Source: Mayamaea pseudoterrestris (Eukaryota > Bacillariophyta > Bacillariophyceae > Sellaphorales > Sellaphoraceae). Taken from it: a DNA stretch of 64,000 bases. The DNA is taken from the NCBI GenBank assembly GCA_027923505.1, contig BROI01000007.1, positions 1-64,000 on the forward strand, written 5' to 3'. Below are positions 38,200 to 46,462 of this stretch, piece by piece. A program made the translations under genes and the position numbers. Under the pieces are notes generated by a model, which was not told the DNA's origin, did no database searches, and was given only the letters and a program-made list of their open reading frames with translations. Positions within the stretch are counted from its first letter, which is position 1, and the number at the start of each line of letters is the position of its first letter.

Positions 38200-41100
38200 A
38201 TGGCGGAAACTCGCGCGCAGAAAGACGCGGCGTTTGCGCATGTTTACGAAGAGAACGTAGGCGTTTTCCAAGATCCTCAGTTCAAGGAGTTATTCGACGA
38301 ACTCGGAGTAGAATCGCTTACGCAATTGATCGAGATGGAGTACGACGATTTCGCGACGAAGTGGAACGTCACGACGACGACAACGACGACGACTGACGAT
38401 GGCGACAATGTCACGCAGGAAACGAGCGAACACTCGCTAACGAAGATGAAACAACGCACGATCACGAACGCGATCGAATGGTATTTGGCGCAAGAGTCGC
38501 CGGACATCAAGACATGGTCGCAACTGACCACCGAAACGCTGGCGACGTTCGTCACAGCACGAGCGAAGGAACGAGTCCAAGCGCGCAACATTGCGAGCGT
38601 GGGCAGCGGAAGCGGAGCGAAACCTCCAGCGAAGGAAAGCGAAACGGAATCCAAGAAGGACGAATCCAAGGACTCCACGCTAACGAACGAAGGCGACGAG
38701 TCGAAGCCCGACTCGGCCGACAAGGTGCCACCGACGAGCGTGGACGTGGACACGAAGCAGTCACCGACATCCGTACTGGACCTCGGCGACGACGAAGACG
38801 ACGAGAAGTATTCAGACCAATTTACGAAGTCTATCAAGTTCTCGGCGAAGGATTGTAAAGAAATGAAGCTGGATTCCTCGTGGAAACAGTGGATTTCCGA
38901 GTTGAAAGTCATCGCTACATTGCACGACTTCCACGAAGTCTTTGACGACGATTATGACCCGAAGGAAAAGGGACCGAAGGAACAGAAGGCGTATGCAAAG
39001 AAGAATGTGTTTGTATACAGGATCTTTCTCACGCACTGTCGAACTCCGTCTGCATCACTCGCAGTACAGCAGTTCAAGAAGACGATGGACGGACGCGAAG
39101 TCTACCAACGATTGCGAACGCGATACGAAGAAGGCGCTACTGCTCACATCGAGAAGGAACGCGCGCGAACGGAACTGCAGGGAATGCGGCTGACCGAGAA
39201 GTGGTCACGGCCGACGATCGAATTTCTCGCACTGTTCTACAAGAAAGTCATCTGGCTGCTCGAAATGGACGCAGAAGCTCTGACAGGTTTACAACGATAC
39301 GACATGCTACGCGACGCTTTCTCTGAGCACACTGGATTCAGCGCCTCACTAGCAGGTTTTGACGGAATGATTGCCATCAAGAAACACATGGGGCAACACG
39401 ACTCGGAAGACAATTTCGCGCAGTTGTACGCGCACTTAGAAGAGTGCTGCATCAAGTATGACAAGAAACACCCATCGACGACGAAGACTAAGCGCACAAT
39501 CAATCAAGCGCAGTCTAGTGGAACGAAAGGAGGCGGCGGCGGCAATGGCGGCGCGACTCCAAGCGGCTTATCGGCGGAACGATTTGCAGCGATCATGAAG
39601 AAACCTCACGCGAGCGTGAAGGATGAAGTCTGGTTGGAGATGAAGTTCGATCAGCGAAAGCAGTTGAAGGACAAGCGTGCGACGGCGCCCAAGACACCCG
39701 AAAACGGATGGCGACCGCGCAACCAACGAGGCACGGCTACGACGCAGACGCAAGTCAACGCGGCGCATCAAGAGCGTCACGCGACGGAATCTGTAGCGAA
39801 CGATCACGCAAGCGTTCCTGGCACGATTAATATTCAGCCAGGCAATAGTGGAATGTCAGTCCAAACGGCTGCACGATCGGTTCTGCAAGCGAACAATGCG
39901 AGTACTACAACTCAGCAAGTGACAGGATCGTTGACGACTGATAACACCGGACGAGGTACATTCAGCTTCAACATGCATCGTCGTATGCGCGTCAATCGCG
40001 CACACTACGAGCGGATCAACGAAGGCGCGCTCATCGACAGCGGCGCGAACGGAGGCTTATGCGGAGGAGACATGCTCGTCGTTTCGGAAACGAACGCCGA
40101 GGTGGATGTGACTGGTATTGACGATCATATTGTCCCAGCTCTCAAGATTGGCACTGCAGCTGGACTGGCAAAGACCCTTAGTGGCGAAACCATTCTGCTT
40201 TTGTGTCACCAGTATGCTTTAAAGCGAGACGGACCGACGATTCATTGCCCGAATCAATTGCGCGCAATGGGACATCGCGTCGACGATATTCCGACCATGT
40301 TTGGCGGAACGCAACGAATTACGACGAACATTGGAGGCTACGTTTTGCCATTGGCAATTCGCGATGGCCTGGTGTACTTGGACGTGACGAAACCCACGTT
40401 CGATGATTTGGATAAGTATCCGACCGTCATAATGACGTCGGATGTGCCGTGGGACCCGACTGTTTACGATGTCGAGCACGCGCACGACGATTTCGACGAA
40501 CGCGATCACGATTATGGATCTTTCGACGAACGATTCGACGATGACGGTATCACGCACCGCAATCGTCACACGCCGACACGCACTGGCGACGAACTTGACG
40601 TACTGATCAATCGGTGCGTGCGACACGCTCAGTTTTCACGCGTTAATTTGCGGAAGCTAAGAAGCAAGGAACCGGACTATAATGCTCTTCGGCCGTACCT
40701 CGGATGGGTCCCGACTGAGCGCGTTCAACAGACTTTACGTCACACAGAAGCATGGTATCATCTCAGCGAACATCCGCGATTACCATTTCGACACCTCACG
40801 AAATCACGATTTCCGGCCGCGAACGTTCAGCGGTTGCGCGAACTATTCGCCACGGACACGATACACTCTGACACGCCAGCTTTGGATGATGGAATTCTAG
40901 GGCATGGGGGAGCTACTAAGATGCAGCTCTTTGTTGGACGAGAAAGTTTTTACACGCGCGGCTACCCGATGAAGTCGGAAAGCGAAATGTCAAACGCGTT
41001 AGAGGATTTTATCCGCGAAGTGGGCGCTCCTAACGGACTGCTCAGCGACAATGCCAAGTCGGAGACTGGCAAGGCTGTGAGGGATCTCTGTCGGATGTAC

Positions 41101-43992
41101 AATATTCCTCAAGTGACCACAGAACCGGGTCATCCAGAACAAAATCCATGCGAACGTCACACGTCGCACATTAAGCCAATGATGGAGAACCTCCAACGAG
41201 ATTCGGGTTCGCCAGGCCATTGCTGGGTTTTGCTGATTAAATTCGTAATCATGATACTGAACGTCCTCGCGACGAAATCGCTGGGATGGCGCACGCCAAC
41301 GGAAGTTGCGTTCGGAAATTTGCCGGATATTTCGCCTTTGTTACATTTCAAGTGGTGGGAACCGGTCACGTTTGAGGCGCAGGGGAGTTTTCCCTCGGCG
41401 GTACGATCTGGCAACGGCCGATTCGTGGGCATCGCAGAGAATAGCGGTCCGCACATGACTTTTCTCGTTCTGACGGACGACACGCTTCAGGCGATTCCGC
41501 GCTCCAACGTGGTCTCGCGCAGCTACTTGTTACCACGAGAGTTGCCTTCCTTCCCTGAGTCTGGAGGGGAGATTTCTGAAGAAGCTACACGCGCAAGCGA
41601 GCGAAATTTTGAAACTCCAGATCTCGCGACAGGACGCTACCATAGCACGAATGCGACAGAAAGTAGTCACGACAACTACGAAGGAAACGACGACGAAACG
41701 ATTCCGATGGCGAACCACGCCAACGTACCAGCGAAGTTCTTCAGAAGGGCTGAGCAAGAATCAGGGAATAAATGCCCTCTGTTCTCTCCAAGCGAACTCA
41801 TCGGACGCACGTTCGTAAGGGAACACGAAAACGGTCAGAAAATGCGAGCGACTGTATGCGAATATATCGAAGTACGCGATAACGAGCTACTCGAAACGAC
41901 GAAAGGTTTCCTGATCCAGATGGGAGAGGAGCCAGCGAAAGACTTAATAAGTTACAACGAACTGTCGGATTTAATCGAACGACAGATGGACGAAGATATA
42001 CGAAACGATCCGGCGACTCAGTGGGTATTCACGAAGGTAATCGGACACGAGCTTAATTTGAAACCGAACGATCCGACATACAAAGGAAGTTCAAGTAACG
42101 TTCTCGTCGAATGGACCGACGGAACGACGACGTGGGAGCCTCTCGCGATCATGAAGAAGGACGATCCGATAACGATCGCAGAGTATGGACTCAAGCACGG
42201 CTTACTCGACAAGCCAGGATGGAAGCAGCTGGAACATTACACTCGGAAGCGAAAGAAGTTTCGACAGATGGTGACAGCAGCGAAACGAAAATCGAAAGCA
42301 AACGGCGTACGCTACAAATTCGGCGTAAGGTTGCCGCGCAATTATAAAGATGCGAAAGCTCTCGACGAGATCAACGGCAACACGCTGTGGACGGATGCGA
42401 TTCGAACGGAATTAAATCAGATAAATGATTACGACACGTTCGCAGATCAAGGAGTCGGTAAGGTTATGCCGGCGCCGTGGAAACGAATAAACGTGCACAT
42501 GATATTCGATGTCAAGCACGATTTGCGACGGAAAGCACGACTCGTCGCAGGAGGACATATGACAGAGCCGCCGAAGGATTCAGTTTACTCGGGCGTTGTG
42601 TCATTGCGAAGTCTACGAATGGTAGCGATGTTAGCGGAACTCAACGGTCTGGAACTGTGGGCAGCTGACGTCGGCAACGCATACTTGGAAGCGAAAACGA
42701 AAGAGAAGGTTTATATCGTGGCGGGTCCGGAGTTCGGAGAGCTTGAAGGTCACACGCTCACGATCGTGAAGGCACTATATGGTCTTCGCATGTCAGGCGC
42801 ACGCTGGCACGAGCACTTTGCAGACACGCTCAGCGACATTGGCTTCACGCCATGTATCGCAGAACCGGACGTGTGGATGCGCGATAAAGGCACGCACTAC
42901 GAATACGTTTGTGTGTATGTCGACGATTTAGCGATAGCGATGAAGAATCCGAAGGAACTAACGGATCTTTTAATTGAGAACTACAACTACAAGTTGAAGG
43001 GCGTCGGTCCATTGGCATATCATTTGGGCGCAGACGTTTGGCGAGACGACGACGGCGTACTCTGCTTCGGAGCGAAGAAGTACGTCACAAGACTACTAGC
43101 GAACTACAAAGAAATGTTCGGCGAGGAACCGCGACCGCAGACAAGTCCACTACGCGACGGCGATCATCCGGAACTCGACGAAACGAAAGAACTTGACGAC
43201 GACGGAATTGCGAAGTATCAATCGATAATTGGTGCGTTGCAATGGGCAGTAAGTTTATGTCGATTCGACATTCACTGCGCTGTCATGACTATGGGGAGAT
43301 TCCGAGCTGCGCCACGAGCGGGGCACTTGGAACGGTTGAAGCATATTTGCGGATACTTACGACGATACCCGGATGGAGCGATTCGATTCAACGTTTCGAT
43401 TCCAACGGACGAGCGATACGCGACAGTTGACAAGATGGATTGGGATTACAGTGTGTACGGCAAGATCTGCGAAGAGCTTCCGTGGAACATGCCCACGCCG
43501 CGCGGCAAGGCGGTGCGAATGTCAACGTTCGAAGATGCGAACCTGTACCACGATTACACGACGGGACGGGCAGCGATGGGCATGCTACACATGTTGAATG
43601 GAACAGTCGTCGATTGGTTTTCGAAACGCCAAGCGACGGTCGAGACGGCGACGTACGGCTCGGAGTTTGTAGCAGCGAGAGTGAGCACGGAGCAGATCAT
43701 GGATCTTCGCTTCACGCTACGCATGTTGGGAGTTCCGCTCGACGGACCTTCATGGATGTTTGGAGACAACAAGTCGGTAACGCAAAGCAGCAACCTACCG
43801 CACTCTAGTCTGACGAAGCGACACAATGCACTGGCATTTCACCGTGTACGCGAAGCGATTGCGGCGGGAATTATTAATTTCAACCACATCATGGGAACGA
43901 CAAACCCGGCGGATGTACTTACCAAGTTTCTTCCACGGGCTACGGCAAGCAAGCACTTAAAGAACCTGCTCTTCAAGGAATCTAACTATTAG
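38200..43992 (+). CDS. gag-pol: Gag-Pol polyprotein of copia family 1 (Gag-PR-INT-chromo-like-RT-RNase H)
   Basis: 1,930 codons, ATG to TAG, without interruption. An upstream in-frame TTG at 38140 is not needed; the ATG at 38200 (MAETRAQKDA) is the first ATG and is conserved in all family-1 copies. Order by residue: Gag 1 to ~560, with a Thr run at ~58-66, a Gly-rich spacer near 443 and no CCHC zinc knuckle seen; protease LIDSGANGG with Asp613; integrase with D886, D950 and E985; a chromodomain-like segment ~1285-1345 (VLVEW, TTWEP, IAEY); RT with Asp1490 in ADVGNAYLEA and YVDD at 1573-1576; RNase H with E1815 (TVETATYGSE) and D1856 (MFGDNKS). Gag and pol share one frame, so the ratio of products must come from something other than a frameshift. 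Likely a functional retrotransposon protein. Confidence 0.96.
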   Translation: MAETRAQKDAAFAHVYEENVGVFQDPQFKELFDELGVESLTQLIEMEYDDFATKWNVTTTTTTTTDDGDNVTQETSEHSLTKMKQRTITNAIEWYLAQESPDIKTWSQLTTETLATFVTARAKERVQARNIASVGSGSGAKPPAKESETESKKDESKDSTLTNEGDESKPDSADKVPPTSVDVDTKQSPTSVLDLGDDEDDEKYSDQFTKSIKFSAKDCKEMKLDSSWKQWISELKVIATLHDFHEVFDDDYDPKEKGPKEQKAYAKKNVFVYRIFLTHCRTPSASLAVQQFKKTMDGREVYQRLRTRYEEGATAHIEKERARTELQGMRLTEKWSRPTIEFLALFYKKVIWLLEMDAEALTGLQRYDMLRDAFSEHTGFSASLAGFDGMIAIKKHMGQHDSEDNFAQLYAHLEECCIKYDKKHPSTTKTKRTINQAQSSGTKGGGGGNGGATPSGLSAERFAAIMKKPHASVKDEVWLEMKFDQRKQLKDKRATAPKTPENGWRPRNQRGTATTQTQVNAAHQERHATESVANDHASVPGTINIQPGNSGMSVQTAARSVLQANNASTTTQQVTGSLTTDNTGRGTFSFNMHRRMRVNRAHYERINEGALIDSGANGGLCGGDMLVVSETNAEVDVTGIDDHIVPALKIGTAAGLAKTLSGETILLLCHQYALKRDGPTIHCPNQLRAMGHRVDDIPTMFGGTQRITTNIGGYVLPLAIRDGLVYLDVTKPTFDDLDKYPTVIMTSDVPWDPTVYDVEHAHDDFDERDHDYGSFDERFDDDGITHRNRHTPTRTGDELDVLINRCVRHAQFSRVNLRKLRSKEPDYNALRPYLGWVPTERVQQTLRHTEAWYHLSEHPRLPFRHLTKSRFPAANVQRLRELFATDTIHSDTPALDDGILGHGGATKMQLFVGRESFYTRGYPMKSESEMSNALEDFIREVGAPNGLLSDNAKSETGKAVRDLCRMYNIPQVTTEPGHPEQNPCERHTSHIKPMMENLQRDSGSPGHCWVLLIKFVIMILNVLATKSLGWRTPTEVAFGNLPDISPLLHFKWWEPVTFEAQGSFPSAVRSGNGRFVGIAENSGPHMTFLVLTDDTLQAIPRSNVVSRSYLLPRELPSFPESGGEISEEATRASERNFETPDLATGRYHSTNATESSHDNYEGNDDETIPMANHANVPAKFFRRAEQESGNKCPLFSPSELIGRTFVREHENGQKMRATVCEYIEVRDNELLETTKGFLIQMGEEPAKDLISYNELSDLIERQMDEDIRNDPATQWVFTKVIGHELNLKPNDPTYKGSSSNVLVEWTDGTTTWEPLAIMKKDDPITIAEYGLKHGLLDKPGWKQLEHYTRKRKKFRQMVTAAKRKSKANGVRYKFGVRLPRNYKDAKALDEINGNTLWTDAIRTELNQINDYDTFADQGVGKVMPAPWKRINVHMIFDVKHDLRRKARLVAGGHMTEPPKDSVYSGVVSLRSLRMVAMLAELNGLELWAADVGNAYLEAKTKEKVYIVAGPEFGELEGHTLTIVKALYGLRMSGARWHEHFADTLSDIGFTPCIAEPDVWMRDKGTHYEYVCVYVDDLAIAMKNPKELTDLLIENYNYKLKGVGPLAYHLGADVWRDDDGVLCFGAKKYVTRLLANYKEMFGEEPRPQTSPLRDGDHPELDETKELDDDGIAKYQSIIGALQWAVSLCRFDIHCAVMTMGRFRAAPRAGHLERLKHICGYLRRYPDGAIRFNVSIPTDERYATVDKMDWDYSVYGKICEELPWNMPTPRGKAVRMSTFEDANLYHDYTTGRAAMGMLHMLNGTVVDWFSKRQATVETATYGSEFVAARVSTEQIMDLRFTLRMLGVPLDGPSWMFGDNKSVTQSSNLPHSSLTKRHNALAFHRVREAIAAGIINFNHIMGTTNPADVLTKFLPRATASKHLKNLLFKESNY

Positions 43993-44001
43993 GTATGACT
44001 T

Positions 44002-44009
44002 GAGGGGAG
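44002..44009 (+). promoter_or_regulatory. Polypurine tract of Element 1
   Basis: gaggggag immediately before the 3' LTR, ten bases after the gag-pol stop. The same tract precedes the Element 2 3' LTR. It is the expected plus-strand priming site. Confidence 0.85.
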
Positions 44010-44321
44010 TTGCAGGATGCGAACGAAAACAGCGAAAATCGGGCAAGTCACACCGAATGTCCGATAGGGTGACACAGCGGCACTCGCGGCTCACCACAGC
44101 CTCACGATCGCGTGATGCGTGGCAGCGACGGCTTCGAAGCGATTCAACGAGCATATTGCTGAAACTAGTGCGATATAGAGTAGAAACAAGCAGACTTACT
44201 AAGCTTGAAGAGTTAAGAAAGCGATTTATTCGTCTCTCGTATTGTAGCAACTGCAAGCTTGGATTGGCCATCCAAGGACAGCTACAAGCGAAAGGTGCAA
44301 CGATTTGATTTACAAGTTACA
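44010..44321 (+). repeat. Element 1 3' LTR
   Basis: 312 bp, same limits as the 5' LTR, with one substitution seen (c for t near 44154). Followed by acctccttcg. Confidence 0.93.
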
Positions 44322-45840
44322 ACCTCCTTCGTTTGGAAGCGACTCGCTCACTCAGTTTTGGTCCCGCGGCAATTTTTCCAACGGAATCAAATTCCCTGCT
44401 TTCTTGTGGTTCTCATGACATCTTGCTGGTTGCAATGCAACGCCTCCTTGGTCCCGCGAATCCAGCGCAAAAATGGTGATGCCATGAAAATCGATGTAAA
44501 AACCCGGAAACCAAGGAACCGCGCTTTTTAGCATGGGATGTGGCACGACCCAGTTCAATCCAGTCCCGTGATCACCCGCTCGCGCGAGTGACAAGAAGAG
44601 CGGCCAGTCCTTTGTCCTAGCCGACATACCGGCTTGCTGTCATCCAGCCCATCTAGGCAGCTAGCTAGTTGGAGAGACGAGTTGGTGTTAACAGGCAGTT
44701 TACTTGCCAGCCCCCCCAGGCCCAGTGTCGCGAGGGTGGGTGAGGAGGGTGAAGCTTATGAGACTATCTAATGAAGTACTGGAACTGCTTGACTCGGATG
44801 TCTGCAGTTGACTTCGTGCAACAGAATGAGGAGACGAGAATCGACGTCGCGAGGCTTTCGCCGCGCGGAGCGTAGGCCGGGGTATCAGGTAAAGTCTCGA
44901 GTAGGTGCATGTGCTTCTTGGTGTTCAATTGTCCGGTGCGGCTTTCTTCCCCCTGCACCGGAATGACGGCCAGTCCTTTGTCCTAGCCGACATACCGGCT
45001 TGCTGTCATCCAGCCCATCTAGGCAGCTAGCTAGTTGGAGAGACGAGTTGGTGTTAACAGGCAGTTTACTTGCCAGCCCCCCCAGGCCCAGTGTCACTCC
45101 AACAGCCTCCCATTTCGGAGGAAGTCTGAGAAATCAGGCCCGCTTATCTTGTGTGTTTTGGATTCCTTCAGTACCGACTCGATGTCCTTGATGATGGTCA
45201 GCTTAGGAATGCCGTGGTAGGCGATCGTCGGGGAGTGACTTGATGGCAGCGATGACTGGAAGCTTCATGAACTGTCGTTGTTGGCCGGTCTTCTGCTTGT
45301 ACATGCTTTATGGCGAGTTGTCTTCGCGTCATCTTCGCGTGACATTAGGTCCGTCGGGAGGATCATCTTCGGCGGCGGTCATGTTGTTGATTGATTGGTG
45401 CGGGATGAATATATACCGCGAGAATAATCAAGTGTGTCGATTCTATCCGGCGATCTTACTAATTCGACTCGGTCTTCAATTCTCTGTGTGTATGAAGCCT
45501 AGGAAATGAGCGAGGGATGTCCGCGCCAATGTGGGCGAGGAGCAGCGGGTGGTCGTCACCAGCGCCGAGAGAAGTTGATTGTAAGACCAAGACTGTGTGA
45601 TCTGACACGATGCAAGTTCCAGTTCGTGCGGCTGCAACGATTCCTCACCCTCTGTGAGTCGGTTTCCAAGTGGCGGGATGATCAGTCCTTTACCTTGGTT
45701 TATCCTACAGGGTCTTATCTCTAAAACACTAGTTGATTAAGCAGTTCTCTAGAAAGTGAGTTGATTTACGATCGGTCGAGCGGTGATCAGATGGCTCTTT
45801 CAAGACCATTCCTGATAGTGAATACTAATCTTAGACTGTC
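44322..45840. other. Non-coding stretch with a 128-bp direct repeat
   Basis: No recognised gene. A 128-bp sequence beginning ggccagtcctttgtcctagc and ending cccagtgtc occurs at 44602-44729 and 44968-45095, apparently identical, with 238 bp between the copies. The rest (45100-45840) has short frames only. It precedes the family-2 gag start and may contain that element's leader or LTR, but no similarity to the family-2 LTR at 53911 was found. Confidence 0.6.
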
Positions 45841-46002
45841 GTGCCTGCGGCTGGCACACATGCAATATTTCAATGGCGTAGTTGTGAGGATGCTTTGTTG
45901 GTGCTCTGCACTAGCATCTTCGGAACAGAAATCCAAGAGGCATTTTACTATTGGAGAGTAACTACCACAACACAGATGTTGAGATCGACCAAGGAGCAAC
46001 TT
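45841..46002 (+). pseudogene. Family-2 copia gag, N-terminal piece (split by Element 2)
   Basis: The open frame with FGTEIQEAFYYW followed by VTTTTQMLRSTKEQL is homologous to the start of gag in the derivative at 54808 (VTTTTQMLRLTKEL). The frame continues in phase at 52586 when Element 2 and one copy of its 5-bp target duplication are disregarded. The true start codon is not identified. Confidence 0.65.
45998..46002. other. Target-site duplication of Element 2, left copy
   Basis: AACTT directly before TTGCAGG; the same five bases follow the right LTR. Confidence 0.9.
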
Positions 46003-46314
46003 TTGCAGGATGCGAACGAAAACAGCGAAAATCGGGCAAGTCACACCGAATGTCCGATAGGGTGACACAGCGGCACTCGCGGCTCACCACAGCCTCACGA
46101 TCGCGTGATGCGTGGCAGCGACGGCTTCGAAACGATTCAACGAGTATATTGCTGAAACTAGTGCGATATAGAGTAGAAACAAGCAGACTTACTAAGCTTG
46201 AAGAGTTAAGAAAGCGATTTATTCGTCTCTCGTATTGTAGCAACTGCAAGCTTGGATTGGCCATCCAAGGACAGCTACAAGCGAAAGGTGCAACGATTTG
46301 ATTTACAAGTTACA
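46003..46314 (+). repeat. Element 2 5' LTR
   Basis: 312 bp; same family as Element 1 LTRs. Confidence 0.95.
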
Positions 46315-46354
46315 AGATTAACAGTCTTGAGACTCATTGCCTCGGCATAGAGAC
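46315..46354 (+). promoter_or_regulatory. Primer-binding region of Element 2
   Basis: Starts agattaacagtcttgag. Together with the LTR end, caaga-ttaacag-tcttg forms a perfect 5-bp stem with a 7-base loop. Its complement is an anticodon arm with loop CTGTTAA (anticodon GTT, Asn). The further leader, read in reverse, ends in GTCTCTA, like a tRNA acceptor 5' strand. Confidence 0.55.
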
Positions 46355-46462
46355 TTTATCGACGAAGAGTACTATTGATTTACGAAGTAACGTGGACGCA
46401 CGTTGGTTCTTGGCCCGGAAAGTTCCGCAGGTGATAGCAAGAACATTGTCACGACGACAACG

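Larger units (their letters stand above)
37738..44321 (+). mobile_element. Element 1: full-length Ty1/copia family-1 retrotransposon
   Basis: 6,584 bp from TTGCAGG at the left LTR to TTACA at the right LTR. Contains two 312-bp LTRs, a leader with a tRNA-like primer-binding region, one uninterrupted gag-pol frame and a polypurine tract directly before the 3' LTR. The two LTRs appear to differ at one position only (gagtatatt in the 5' copy, gagcatatt near 44150), so the insertion is young. The 5-bp flanks (cgtga on the left, acctc on the right) do not match, so no target duplication is visible. Confidence 0.95.

Noticed and set aside
39450-39560. Zinc knuckle in family-1 Gag
   Set aside because: No C-x2-C-x4-H-x4-C pattern was found; the region is Lys/Thr- and Gly-rich instead.
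31505-43674. Inverted repeat as a simple fold-back (chimaeric) read artefact
   Set aside because: The arms differ by substitutions and indels and the 295-bp spacer is non-palindromic, so two distinct copies are involved. The 5,938-bp tandem duplication remains suspect.
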